Below are positions 43,701-52,645 of a stretch of 64,000 nucleotides of DNA, one piece after another. This stretch comes from Diphasiastrum complanatum. Its lineage: Eukaryota; Streptophyta; Lycopodiopsida; Lycopodiales; Lycopodiaceae. Under the pieces are notes generated by a model that ran no database searches, was not told where the DNA came from, and worked only from the letters and a program-made list of their open reading frames with translations. The stretch spans positions 48,137,112 through 48,201,111 of the forward strand of contig CM055109.1 of NCBI GenBank assembly GCA_029204225.1, read 5' to 3'. How positions within the stretch are numbered: the stretch's first letter is position 1; every line of letters begins with the position of its first letter. Position numbers and translations under genes: made by a program.

Positions 43701-45768
43701 TAGTTTCAAGAAGAGTGCGATCTAGTCAAACTGACAACAATTATGAAGCATAGCAGAGCTTGTGACAAAAATGTGAATGAACTCAACGTGCATAGGCCAA
43801 AGAATGTAAACAAATAAACCAATGATTTAATTTTCAATACCTGAGTTGGTGGGCCATACGCGCTTAGTGTACTCCACCCATCCTTGATAGAGATTTATCA
43901 CCTGGACGTCTGGTACACGCCACAATTGGGTATTTTTTTGAGGTGCCAATATGGGTATCAAAAAGTACTCACCAATGTGGTCCATGAACTCGTATATGAG
44001 ACCGAGAGTGCACCCCTCTCGGTCTACTAGGTGCAACACAGAAGATAGGTCGAGGAACCTTTACAAGCTCATCCACCGACCGTGTCCAAAACTCCTCTTA
44101 AAACACTTTGGTCTCGAAATGGACGGCATCTACTGTGCGACCTTTGAACTCGTCAAAGCCATCACTTACCGCCCCTCCAAGAATGATCTTGTATACATAG
44201 TCACTAGAGAACCAGGAAAAAGTAGGCAAAGTGAGTGGGTGCTAGCTTCTTCAATCTAGGTGCGAGAAGGTGCGAAACAAGGCCAGGGCCACATGCTTCT
44301 TCCTAGTGACGAAGCTGATCATGCACATGAATCGAGAAGTGATCCGCAAGACAAAGATCCAAAGGAAATCTATTAGAGGCTAAGAAGGGTCAGAAGCAGA
44401 GAGCAACACACTCAGCATAAAAGATAGTAATGCATGTGAAGAATATTTTATCTTGCAAATCCATGAGAGTGTGCACATGTCGTGGATGAGAAAATCAATG
44501 CAACGTGTAGCACATGGGGTCCACACAACGTTGGGGTGCTCCCTCGTCAACATCTCTCCCATCTGCCTACAGGTCATGGTGTTGTTTGTGACAATTCTTA
44601 GGCCTATGATGGGGCTTTTCTCAACCTCCATCTCTGACTGCTTGGAAAATTGTGATTAGCTATAGCTTACATTCAGCTCTTAATTAGCATATTGCTATTA
44701 TTTTTACCTCGGTCCCCGTCATTGATCATTCATGTTCCCTACCTAGTTTTATTTGTACACTTTGACATTAAAATCTTTATTTTCACGGTGTTCTGTGGAT
44801 GTTTTTTTGCCACGACGTGTTGTGTCACCTGTGACTCTCACAATACACTGTATTAACTCTTAATGTTTTATTCATACTGGCATCATCTCCGAAGTAAATT
44901 ACATGATTTTTTTACAGAATAACTAGCGACGGACATCCAACAAGCCTCAAGTACAACCTTTCTGATGTAACTCAAACTTCCTTAATATTTGAGGATCCCT
45001 TGTCAAACTCGAGGATAAAAGATCTCCTCTGTTAAATTCCTAGTATCATGTATTATTGTAACTGTTACACATGTGGATCTTTGAGATGTGTAGAAAAGAT
45101 GTCTCTCATTTAGTGATCATTCATGTAAAGACTGTAATGGTCAAGTCTGCCCTTCACTTCTCTGAAGATTCAGCATGCCAATTTGCATATGGATATGAAA
45201 TGGGCTATAGAACATTTCTAATGCCTGAAACTTGCAACCAATCCCATCTCACAAAAACTTAAGCATAATCTTGGACGTTGTTCATAATTGATGCTTCTTA
45301 TACTGCAGTTAGGGCCCAAACTTTTCCTAGCTAGAATCAACAAAGTCAACAATTTATGTCCTATTTTTTTTTATGTTTATGGATATCAAGCAATGCAAAC
45401 TACTTTCATTATTTTTTTATGTACAATCATAGATAACCTATATTGAAGTTGCCCTTACCAAACCATCAAATAGAAACTTCGGCATTCATTAAAGGAGCAT
45501 TTGCCAAGAAATGTTTGCCTATGTTGAAAATATATCTCACGCAGAGTGGATGGTATGTATATGGATGGTTGGGTCTACAAGAAGATTGTGTTCATGTTGC
45601 TTTAAGGCCTGAGAAATCACTCACATAGCATCTTTGACTAGCAAGTTTCCATAAAGCAAATGCTGACTTGTCACATTGATTTTGTAGGCTTATCCGGGTC
45701 GTAACGTTGGAGGAAAAGATGCTGATATAATGGCCGCAAATGAGCTTTCGAGCCATGCACTGCTGCAG
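29320..45768 (+). CDS. Five-exon host gene, probable protein-kinase-like protein (3' end not found)
   Basis: Model by exons 29320-29429, 29534-29740, 41526-41651, 41945-42002 and 45688-45768. Every junction is GT-AG and the codon phase carries across all four introns, giving 194 open codons. The first 36 residues are Ser/Cys/Gly-rich (SRSLSAVSGHLASGLKPGSS) and could be a plastid transit peptide. Exon 2 encodes a charged helical region (ILPDYIGAKVLDKTKTALVA; ITARIEQFMSEDFEVEKLL). Exons 4-5 look like the N-lobe of a kinase: RGLRTGTRVLLK, whose Lys would fit the strand-3 Lys, then DIMAANELSSHALLQ, whose Glu would fit helix C. I infer a kinase-like, possibly plastid, protein, but the catalytic loop is not seen. 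Introns of 11.8 kb and 3.7 kb are filled with mobile elements. The ATG is the first in frame; upstream exons are possible. Confidence 0.55.
29534..29740 (+). CDS. Exon 2
   Basis: After CCTTCAG. Encodes AFNLQNVFSRQILPDYIGAK through STYGYMKVS. The donor GTCTAA leaves two bases (AG) that combine with the C of exon 3 to give Ser. An alternative donor GTGTCC at 29733 would end in phase 0, which does not fit exon 3. Confidence 0.6.
29741..31144. other. Start of intron 2; no element recognised
   Basis: AT-rich intronic DNA. Short open frames (for example 30258-30707, minus) lack any motif. The phrases CCAAGTAGTTTTCCAT and AAGCACAAATAA recur at about 30480-30890, hinting at an old duplication. Confidence 0.4.
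31145..31553 (-). repeat. LTR, minus strand (3' LTR of a chromovirus)
   Basis: On the minus strand it starts TGTTATGTCTCCG after a purine tract (complement of 31556-31566, AAAGGGGAGAA) and ends GGATGCTACA. It follows directly on the end of a chromodomain-bearing integrase. The left boundary is chosen for its TGTA...AACA ends. Confidence 0.6.
31565..32100 (-). pseudogene. Gypsy/chromovirus integrase C-terminus with chromodomain
   Basis: The open 65 codons (31565-31762) read EPEAITERRDQKLRNRLTPK then YMIRWKGRLEDDNTWENAES, a chromodomain as found at the end of chromovirus integrases; it is thought to guide insertion to particular chromatin. Upstream (to about 32100) the minus strand, with frame breaks, gives VDPFFHINR-like and YRLALSPGTR-like phrases of the integrase C-terminal region. 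The catalytic core is absent. It lies inside intron 2 of the host gene, antisense to it. Confidence 0.65.
32146..32625 (-). CDS. Unrecognised 159-aa ORF in the non-autonomous element
   Basis: Starts MEGFWTVRSTFGTFGQQSVG. It is moderately hydrophobic toward the C-terminus (MDCKSIFRLVAGFLVTYFGW) and contains no motif I know. It sits downstream of the gag-like ORF in the same element and strand, ten bases away. It could be a captured sequence or a worn downstream domain. Confidence 0.35.
   Translation of the reverse strand: MEGFWTVRSTFGTFGQQSVGDFVAVGQPVTASCWLSESLQDSKAFFYLGGNTHASPKSVPYADFPVLMLTSYDDGVALPSVGEQIIDSKIREDVMVKEHHTLLYVSCGKKTYGIMWEPMMDCKSIFRLVAGFLVTYFGWNMLVFTLRLDATALCILHQA
32635..33356 (-). 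pseudogene. gag: Copia-type gag remnant (UBN2-like)
   Basis: Two frames: 33165-33356 and 32635-33144. The join near 33150 restores a UBN2-like order, RRDDQALSLIY followed by LRFCKTSKSAWETLLKTY, matching the Copia capsid pattern (short-lived intermediate then W..L). The downstream part is Ser- and Glu-rich and has no zinc knuckle. The position relative to the 5' LTR is as expected for gag. Confidence 0.45.
34389..34780 (-). repeat. LTR, minus strand (392 bp)
   Basis: Ends TGTTAGGGACCC...GAGGATAGAACA on the minus strand. The primer-site complement GGCTCTGATACCA lies just left of it at about 34374-34386, with two spacer bases. Confidence 0.65.
34781..35034 (+). repeat. Tandem duplication of about 125 bp
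   Basis: ATATCAATGACAACTTTGCT and the following 110 or so bases are repeated from about 34909 with few changes, including GCATGTAGCAATTGCCGAAA in both. The second unit is preceded by CCCTAACA, the same bases that end the adjacent LTR. Confidence 0.75.
35668..35788 (+). repeat. Tandem repeat, three units of about 50 bp
   Basis: The unit contains CTCAGAGGAGTCTATAAAGA and AAGGCTTATCTCTAAGTCTA; two complete units and one partial, with small differences. Confidence 0.75.
35819..35907 (+). repeat. Tandem repeat, two units of 44-45 bp
   Basis: TGACCATGATTGAGGATGGG and the following bases occur twice; the units differ by one A in an A run. Confidence 0.8.
35908..37703. other. Intron 2 DNA without recognised element
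   Basis: CT-rich patches (36474-36500), low-complexity Thr/His/Leu-coding C/A-rich sequence (36040-36220), and a run of thirteen G near 37016-37028. No coding motif seen. Confidence 0.4.
37704..37756 (+). repeat. GA microsatellite (LINE tail)
   Basis: 53 bases of GA. On the minus strand this is a (TC)n tail directly after the 3' end of the LINE fragment. Confidence 0.85.
37757..38640 (-). mobile_element. LINE (RTE-like) 3' half with (TC)n tail
   Basis: Minus-strand non-LTR retrotransposon. RT motifs in order: FRAHYSITDHIFFHALIEEA, CCFVDFKKAFDSVPRSLL, IGVKQGCSLSPVLFGLYIDE, and a catalytic block LLYVVDVVLVF where LLYADDVVLV is expected, so the first catalytic Asp is gone. Downstream is GVNIAKTKVMVFNTSR and SYTYLGILLSG. 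Stop codons split it at about 38296. The 3' end holds ATGCCTTTTGGCAT, a 5-bp stem with a 4-base loop, just before the (TC)n array. The RTE-like call is by motif style. It is truncated at its 5' end near 38640 and lies antisense in intron 2. Confidence 0.75.
37905..38546 (-). pseudogene. LINE reverse transcriptase domain
   Basis: The two open pieces (37905-38276 and 38298-38546) together cover RT blocks from fingers to thumb of a LINE ORF2. A stop separates them and the YADD-type box is altered to YVVD. Endonuclease is absent. Confidence 0.75.
38641..40951. other. Intron 2 DNA with possible worn LTRs
   Basis: Two weak primer-site complements are visible: CCTTGATACCGC at about 39310-39321 and GCACTCTGATATCATTGT at about 39958-39975, the latter followed by TGTAAAGGCTTCC, which resembles the LTR start at 5894. 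Neither has a partner LTR. Open frames at 38901-39302 and on its minus strand have no motif. A phrase with TCTATAACAAAGATCCA occurs at about 39598 and 39789. Confidence 0.3.
40952..41188 (+). repeat. Perfect tandem duplication, 118-bp unit
   Basis: CCATGATTCATATCTCCGTA to AAAAGTTTCTAT is present twice in a row, identical by eye. It lies about 340 bases upstream of exon 3. Confidence 0.9.
41526..41651 (+). CDS. Exon 3
   Basis: After TCTGCAG. Encodes YTPRSGNMFGIGVSENVAAG, then LDSRDISRMRGQEVSQGDVQ and T, ending AG before GTAACT. Phase matches both neighbours. Confidence 0.65.
41945..42002 (+). CDS. Exon 4
   Basis: After ATACAG. Encodes LYTGRIARGLRTGTRVLLK, ending AAG before GTACTG in phase 0. 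The VLLK end resembles the kinase ATP-binding Lys strand. Confidence 0.65.
42003..43645. other. First part of intron 4; no gene recognised
   Basis: AT-rich intronic sequence. GGAAC/GTTCC-type clusters occur at 42900-42940 and 43580-43615, like the ends of hAT-type elements. No coding motif found. Confidence 0.35.
43646..44700 (-). mobile_element. hAT-like transposon fragment, minus strand
   Basis: Decayed element in intron 4. On the minus strand, 44380-44631 carries the DUF659-type block IVTNNTMTCRQMGEMLTREH followed by VVWTPCATRCIDFL; 43827-44039 carries HLVDREGCTLGLIYEFMDHI, the next block of the same domain. In functional relatives the first block reads VTDNA, so the catalytic Asp is Asn here. 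The left edge has GTGCCAATATGGGTATCAG, a phrase repeated at about 43940 and shared with the TIR of the MITE at 57998. Confidence 0.6.
44701..45687. other. End of intron 4; nothing recognised
   Basis: AT-rich, no motif or repeat recognised before the exon 5 acceptor TTTTGTAG. Confidence 0.4.
45688..45768 (+). CDS. Exon 5
   Basis: After TTTTGTAG; exactly 27 codons, AYPGRNVGGKDADIMAANEL SSHALLQ, followed by donor GTAAGC. Phase 0 at both ends. No in-phase continuation was recognised downstream, where hAT and Gypsy sequence dominates. Confidence 0.65.
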
Positions 45769-47170
45769 GTAAGCGATTTTATGTAGTTGAGTTAGGCCTT
45801 GGGTTTTCCCTTTGCTTTTCATTCTCATTCATTGTCGCTAAGGATTTAAACCATAGATCTGGCCTCCTGGAAGAAGCAACTAGAACCTTTATTTGATTCT
45901 TGTCATCATTTGTCAGATAGAAAAAGATTAGAGGATATGTAAGTTAGTTTACTTTTTGCTAATTTGTGGCAAAATCACTTTGGAATGCTCCTCTATGTCA
46001 CCTTTGGTTCAAAAGAAATTTTCCTCATCAGAATTCCTTTGAAAGTTCTTAACATGCTAAGACTTCAGAAACTTCATGTCATATATGAGCCATATGGCTT
46101 TTTCCTAGAGACACAAAAATAGACTTATATTTCCATAACCGACAGTGAACAAGTCACAAAAAGGGAAGAACATAATCACCTTCTTCTTGAAAGAAACTGT
46201 TCCTCACAATTAAAAACAACTCTTTTGTCTGTCATGAAATCTTTCCTAAAATTGCATCATAGAAGGCTTCTTAGTCATGATGCAACTGATCTCTGCTCAA
46301 TTATGTTTCAAGGAAATTTTGTTTGTCCTTACTAGCTACTGCTGGAAAACTTTATTGTTGGGTCATGTAGGTCAGTACTGGGGTTCCGGAACGGAACGTG
46401 TTCTGTTCTGGAACGGGACCCCCACCCCCAAAAAAAATAAAAAAATACGTATTTTTACAAAGGAAAAAAAGCCCATATCCTGAGAGTTAGTATCTAAAGA
46501 ACTTACAACCATATGCCAGAGTTTAAAATAGCTTAAATGTTAACATCTTCAGGATAGACTGAAGCTTTGTGTTTTCGGATGGGGGCGGACGAGTTTAGGA
46601 TGAGAATAACAACTGTCTCTGATTATATTATTGCATGCATACCATTTCTGGGTGGAAGAGCTACGTCAGCCATCAGCAAGTGTTCATTGCTTAAATTTAC
46701 TGGCCCATAAAGATTTGACTGCTGATGGATCTTTAAGTTTTGTCAATCAAGATATCATAAAAAATGATGCGTGAAAACCATTTACAACCCATCATACGAT
46801 CGTTTTGTGTAAGAGCAATTGATATTCTCGCTCAATTTTTATATCATATATTGTTTTTCTTGAGACCTTCACTGGTAGTTTAGATAATTTTGAAATTAGA
46901 GTGAGCCCTTCTCAAATGACTAACTAAACCGGCAGGATTTGTGGCATAGGTTAAGCGCACACAACACATATAGGTGTGAAGAAAAATGGCATTGCTTGCA
47001 TGAATTTCTTGGATTGATTCATCCTGAGAGTTATTTCCTGGCTTATTCTTTCCTGAAAACCCTGATTCAAAACTCTGCCTGAACCACTGGTTCTCAAGCT
47101 ACAGTTGGATCTTAAGCCTTCCTAATACAAATTCCAAATCCATATAACACCATATATCTATCTATATATA
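45769..47170. other. Downstream of exon 5; palindromic GGAACG cluster
   Basis: No further exon recognised. At 46380-46424 lies a near-palindrome starting GGGGTTCCGGAACGGAAC and ending TCTGGAACGGGACCCC, followed by C and A runs; it looks like a terminal fragment of a hAT-type element. Confidence 0.4.
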
Positions 47171-47325
47171 TATCATAGATGCCGCGTTACTGGGGGAACC
47201 GCGGTTCCCGGTGCACCATACTGGTGCCGCGGTACCATAATATAATAATATATTTATTATTTAATATATATATATATATATATATAGTTTTTTAAACCTA
47301 ATTTTCCCTCCCCCTCAGTTCGTTG

Positions 47326-48060
47326 CAGCATCATGTCTGATGGCTGGACTGAGGAGGCCGATCCTCAACATCTTGGTCTCCAGCTGCATGGGCACACAGT
47401 TTTTGAGGACCGTGGATTGCAGCAGGGGGGAAGAGTCATATTTGTAGAGTTCATGTTTGATGTTATCAGGTCTTCCATCCTGTCCATAAGCCCCCAGCAT
47501 GTCGTTACGGTGGTGACAGACAATGCCACCAACTGCGTTCAGATGCGTGTCCTGCTAGAGGCCGAGTTCCCCAACATCGTCCATACCCCCTGTGCAGCGC
47601 ACGACATAGAACTTCTCATGGGGGACATAGGTGCACTTCCCTTGGTTAGAGCCATCGTCCGTGAGGCCCTCTTGTCACCAGGAAGAGGCGTGTTCTTGCC
47701 ATGTTCCGGGTGTTCAGCCAGTTGTTGGACCTCCGGAAGCCAGCCCCGACACGCTTTGCTTTCGACTTGGTGGTCATCGACCGTCTGATCAGGTGCAGGG
47801 CACAGCTTCTCCAGATGGTTGCCAGCGATCTTTGGCGTGCCAGTACGTTTCAGCGCACAGAGGATGGGGATCACTTTTCTTCCACGGTGAGGGGAGACCA
47901 GTTCTAGAGGGATGCGCAGACATTGTCAAGACTCCTTCAACCACTCTACATTGTGCTCCGCATGGCTGACAACAAGGGGTCCACACTTGGACTGGTGTAT
48001 GAGCTCATGGACTGGATTGGACAGTTCTTGCAGTTGCCCATCTTGCAGCCAGAGAGGTAA
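47326..48060 (+). pseudogene. hAT transposase DUF659 fragment
   Basis: Motifs MSDGWTEEADPQHL, VVTVVTDNATNCVQMRVLLE, HTPCAAHDIELLMGDIGALP and later ADNKGSTLGLVYELMDWIGQ match the intact copy at 60205-60949. Frame changes near 47675 and 47770 break the protein. The 5' GT intron donor GAGAGGTAAGC is conserved. It is not expected to yield active transposase because the N-terminal DNA-binding region and C-terminal dimerisation region are missing. Confidence 0.75.
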
Positions 48061-48419
48061 GCAATATATTAATGTAATTGGTCTTTATCTTTTCAGTGAT
48101 TGCTAGTTTGTTTTTCTGTCGATGTTACGTTTTTCCGTAATTTGCTTCGAGCACGTGCCTGAACCCTAAACCACATGCCTCTCACATGCAGGATGACCGA
48201 CCACCACAACGCCCCTTTCAGTACATATCGCTGCTGTACTTGCCTCCTGCAGGGACGGCCCCTCCACAGCCAGTTCTCCACCTGCAGCAGCCCCACGGGC
48301 ACACACTCCACGGGCTCATCCTCCTCTCTCAGTTGCACAGGGATACCCCTCTTTGACTTCCCTATCGCAGCCGGCCTCAGCCTGGGCCCAGCCTAGCCAG
48401 CCAGGTGATTTGCATGGGG

Positions 48420-48780
48420 TGATGAGGCATTGACAACCTCCCTCGTCCGCAAGAGACTAGGAAGGGCCAAGGGTGCACTGAACAAGAATGGCAGAGCATA
48501 GAAACAGCCAAGGAAGAGAGGACGACCTCGCAGGGCTCCAGGTGCAGCTAGAGGTGCACTATCACATTCAACTTGAGCAGGTCTAGTTGGTTTGGCTTGC
48601 TTGGGGGCTGATGCGGAGGCAGATTGGGAGGATGTGGATGATGAGTCCTCCTCGGATACACAGCCCATGCCAGTTCCAAACAGGCATAGATATCGGTTGT
48701 GAGAGTCAGCTCGGGGCCCTGAGTTGTCTCCGGAGCATTCGTCTGAGTTAAAGCCAGAGCATTGATTGTGGCTCTGTTAT
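48420..48780 (+). pseudogene. Variant 3' exon with AT-hook-like motif
   Basis: Plus-strand reading with stops gives RLGRAKGALNKNGRA, then KQPRKRGRPRRAPGAARGAL and an acidic end (WEDVDDESSSDTQP). The RKRGRPRR core matches the AT-hook (minor-groove binding) pattern. It stands where the hAT C-terminal exons would be in the intact copy but shows no similarity to them. Confidence 0.4.
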
Positions 48781-49427
48781 TTTATTTTGTAGCAGTTTGA
48801 TATCATGTTCCATGTTTGGCCTCCAGATGGTCGAACATTGTATTCAGACCATTTTATACATTATATCCAGTGTTGGATGTACTTTATTTGCTGCACATGG
48901 TGTATGCGTTGATTTGTAAATGTGATGCTCTGTTTTCAATTTTATCTCAGATTGTATGTGCGTGTGTGGATCGTATTTTCAGTTAATTTCAACTGCAGAG
49001 ATTGATAGCAGATGCACTTCACAGAAATGCACCTACAAGCTGATCATTGATGTCACAGCAAATTGATAGCACATGCACTCCAAACGATCATCAAAAGAGC
49101 AATCGCTACTTCTGACCCCCCCTGATAGCATTTCATAAACACATACATTACATTGCATTACACACTGTATATTAATTCAAGAGATGTATCAAAATAACAT
49201 TACGTATTGCGCCATATACGGCTAGGGATGTTCTTTATACTATGTTAGACACTAAATGCCGCCTCATTTACTGCCGAAAATCACATAACAACAGTCCGCC
49301 ACATACGGCTAGACCTTATCTATTCTAAGCATTCCTACGAATCCTCCACTGACTCCTCGCCTTGGTCAGGTGCATTGTTCTTTCGCTCTCGCTTTGCCTC
49401 CTGGTTAGCCCGGATGGCCGCCCTTTC
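48781..49427. other. hAT-derivative interior; minus-strand coding trace at right
   Basis: Mostly noncoding. On the minus strand a Glu/Arg-rich frame (ERAAIRANQEAKRERKNNAP then a stop at 49335) begins across the Gypsy insertion point and connects to 53456-53500. Confidence 0.4.
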
Positions 49428-49922
49428 TGTCATGCCCATGACTAGTCTCGGGTAGCGTGTCCACGCTAGGGACCGGTAGACCAACAACCCGTAAGTTAAT
49501 TGTGACTGTAAGGGAATTGGGGCCCTTATGTGTACATGGTCATAATTAATGGTTGTAGGCCTAAACACATGGTGGTGGAGTTGGTATGGGTCTATCAGTG
49601 AGTCATTAGGGAACTGGATGACGTGGCGCAGATAGGCTGCAGAGGTGTCCAGTGAGGTGTCACAGTGCACTACTAGTGGTGCATGGGCCTTGGAGGGTAT
49701 AGGTATACCTGCTGGGCTCTCACTTGGGGATGCTTGATTTGTGATGAGTAGCTACATGCTGCTGGTGTGACTCCTCTTCCCATGACTCTGATTGATCCAT
49801 AGCTTGGGGGCTAGATCTATACGATCTAGGTTTGGTTGGGTTGGTTTAGCCTCCACCGGTTCCCATGTGGTGTTGCTTTGTATGGTATGCTTAGACTAGA
49901 ATCCTGTTGTGAGGACCTTATA
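49428..49922 (+). repeat. 5' LTR of the deleted Gypsy
   Basis: 495 bp, TGTCATGCCC...GGACCTTATA. It ends TA instead of the usual CA; the same ending occurs in its partner and in the 521-bp LTR at 14771. It shares AGCTTGGGGGCTAG near its end with other LTRs in the window. Confidence 0.9.
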
Positions 49923-49936
49923 TTGGTATCAGAGCC
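49923..49936 (+). other. Primer binding site
   Basis: TTGGTATCAGAGCC, the initiator-tRNA-Met type, directly after the LTR. Confidence 0.85.
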
Positions 49937-51077
49937 AGTCTAAGCAGGATTTACCATCGAAAGTGGTGAGTGGAAATCTTGACGTTTCCTCTAGAATCCG
50001 ACGGAGTAAGCAACAAAACGGTGGAATTGTGGAATTTTCTTCCCGTTGGAAATATTTTTGAATTGCAATCGATTGTGTGGTAAGTGCACTACCAGGCTCA
50101 CAATTGGTTCATTTTTGTGCTTTTCAAATTGATTTCTTGGAAGGAATTCCGTGTCAATTCTGTTGTTGCCGATTACTCTGTGGTTAGCATTTTTGTTGAA
50201 GCAACAAGTTACTTTATTGGTTGGCAGTTTCTTGTTCTTCTCAAAAAGCGGTTATTGTATTTTGTTCAACAACTTCCGGGCGTTTAAACTTTTTATCGCC
50301 GGAAGATATTTCCGGTTGGTAGCCCAAGTTGTTAGAGTTAATTGTTTGCAGTTGATTAAATAGATTTTGCATTTGTTTATCCCGTTGTTTATTGCTCTGA
50401 TGAAGTTCTAACCCTCTGCCTTGCCTAAGGTTTGCAACAATTTTTCTGAGTCTAGGGTGTCATCACTGCCGGGTGAGGCCGCTTGAATCTCCGTATTTCC
50501 CCAATCACTTCCTGGTGATGCCGGGTGAATCTCGGTAGCACCCCCCTCCAAAATTTCATCAATATCCATTCGCTTGCCAACTGAAAATTAAAAAATAATT
50601 TCGTTTTGCTAACGCATTCATTACGGGTATAATAGTTACTGAACCAAGCAATGTCTACAAAAAAACCAATTTACAGACCATACGTGCTTTTATTTATCCA
50701 TTATACCAATGAATCTCCAAATGGATCGTTTACGCAATAAAATTGGAATTAACCGTCAATGCGACGTAAATCTGTTATCAAATTGTTAACTCAGATGATA
50801 CTGCAAATAATAATTATCGGTTCTTTTAAAACTAAAAAACCCACTACGAGCAAGAAGAACCACATGTTTAAAAAACTCCAAATGTAAAAATTGGCCCCTC
50901 TCAACCCCACCTTACCTACCACTTAACAAGCCACACTACAAGTTCTGAAAAAAATAACTTTAGTAAACCATTCCCCCTCCCCCCCCCCCCCTCCCCTCCC
51001 CTCTAATCTCCTCTCCCCGGCCCCCCGTGCATTACATATCGGGCCACTCGGGCCCTTACCTCACGGAGAGCACCCAC

Positions 51078-51120
<43 letters not shown>

Positions 51121-51780
51121 CGCTTTTATTGGAGGATGAGGGCGATGAAAGCGCCCTCCATCACCCCTCAAGCTGTAGGTTCAAGATGCAAGTAACAGGG
51201 CACTTTGGAGGGCGGTTTTCCAGCATGTTAACTTGAGTTTTATTCACAGTTTTTCATTTCTTATGATGCAGGAAGCACAAAGGCAACCAATCTGCTATTC
51301 TTTGCAGAATACCACTGCCTTTGCAGCGATTTATTGTTTGCTATTGCATTTATTTACCAGTTTCCAGCATAAGCAAGGTTTCAAAACAAGATTTGCAGGG
51401 TTTGCCCTCACTATGCCTGAAAAACAGCAGTTATGTTGCCAAAATTTCCACAGAAACTGATTTTTGCAGGTTAGAATGACTATTTTATCAAATAGCACTG
51501 GTATTTGAACCAAACCATTCCCAAGTAATGGCTTTACAGGCTCCTAACCCTGCAAACAAACCGTTAGTTTGCTGGAAAATGAAGCATAACCCTGTGATTC
51601 ACAGTAAGCAACCATGCAAACCTGTCAATCATCGCCAACACTCAACAGCCAACAGATTAGAGTATTTTTGCTTCTATACCAGCCTATTCCCACCGATTTA
51701 AACCAGACCGGGAATAGACAGCACTCCACATAATAAGTCGATGAAAGTAGGGCCCTTGGCTAGTCTTGAATTTAAATAAA
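49937..51780 (+). other. Long leader of the deleted Gypsy, no gene
   Basis: About 1.8 kb between primer site and gag. It contains an oligo-C tract near 50980-51000 and a GA run at 51081-51112. Open frames here have no motif. It may contain an older insertion. Confidence 0.45.
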
Positions 51781-52243
51781 AAAGGGCTGGATAAACCGTT
51801 GGACAAGCTATTTTAGCTTGCACAACGTCCCAGAAGATAAACGAATATCATCGGTTCTATTGTTTCTGGAAGGCAAAGCCTCTTCTTGGTGGAGGGAACT
51901 TTCCACGAAACCGGTGACTTGGGCTGGATTTCTGACGGAATTCCGGAAAGCTTTTGTCACGATAGATGATTCCGAGTTGTATATTCGGTTTATCAACTAC
52001 AAAATGGGCAGCCGAGAACTGGACGGTTATGTCCAAGAGTTCTTGGACTCTTTGGCTAAGGTGCCGCTTTTTGATCGTAAGTTAGCACAGTGGCAATTTA
52101 TTGCTGGACTACCAGCTGACTATCAAAATGAATGCAAACGAAATATCCTCAACTCACTAGAGGATGCTATCCGTGTGGCGAAAGCCTATGATAGTACAGT
52201 TGTTGCATCACGGAAAAGCGTGCACGGAGCAAGAAAAATCTAA
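51781..52243 (+). pseudogene. gag: Gypsy gag capsid domain
   Basis: Retrotrans_gag-type domain: SYFSLHNVPEDKRISSVLLF, LEGKASSWWRELSTK, FRKAFVTIDDSELYIRFINY and LDGYVQEFLDSLAKVPLFD. It ends with a stop after a frameshift near 52235; the nucleocapsid continues in the next frame. The open part starts at 51818, but homology begins slightly earlier. Confidence 0.75.
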
Positions 52244-52637
52244 CAAGCGTAAGAAGCAGTTTTTTGACGAGCTGGAAGCAGAAGCGTACCAACAGTCAAA
52301 GAAGAAGAAGAATAAGAAGAAATTGGTGGTGAAAGACAAAGCAAGGTTGGCGGCACTTAAACAGAATCTGTGTTTCCTCTGCAATAAACCCGGGCACCGT
52401 GCCAAACACTGCCCCGAACGGAAAACAAAGTCGTCAAGTTTCATGACTGTGGATTTACCGGCAGGTAAATTGGAAGTTAATTTGTTGAATAATTGTGACT
52501 GTACTTGTAACTTTAGTGCACTCTCTTTCAAGCCTAATGAATTGTTTCATGTGAGAGGCAATATTTTAGGGAAAGTCGTGAATGTGCTATTTGATTCGGG
52601 TAGTACTCACAATTTTTTGAAAAGATCGGATCCTTAG
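52164..52637 (+). pseudogene. gag-pro: Gypsy nucleocapsid knuckle and protease start
   Basis: After a Lys-rich stretch (QSKKKKNKKKLVVKDKAR) comes a CCHC knuckle CFLCNKPGHRAKHC with canonical spacing, and then the protease active site NVLFDSGSTHNFL. It stops just after, at the deletion junction. The first codons overlap gag in another frame, reflecting a frameshift. Confidence 0.75.
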
Positions 52638-52645
52638 CTTACCAA

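Larger units (their letters stand above)
47175..49427 (+). mobile_element. Internally deleted hAT transposon copy (left part)
   Basis: Begins with CATAGATGCCGCG and GGTACC-type palindromes like those before the full hAT at 58700. It then jumps straight into the DUF659 block (from about 47326), so BED finger and linker are deleted. 47333-48060 matches 60205-60949 closely, with a 9-10 base gap near 47352 and small frameshifts. The first intron is retained (48058-48191), but the next exon is unrelated: Pro/His-rich with a basic RKRGRPRRAP stretch near 48510 that resembles an AT-hook. The element continues after the inserted Gypsy (53456 to about 53935). Confidence 0.65.

Noticed and set aside
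48393-48668. 91-codon minus-strand ORF
   Set aside because: Antisense of the AT-hook-like exon; Ser/Ala/Pro composition only reflects GC bias.
51081-51112. GA run considered as a third LINE tail
   Set aside because: The flanking sequence lacks the ATGCC-AAAA-GGCAT hairpin and the shared 70-base 3' end.
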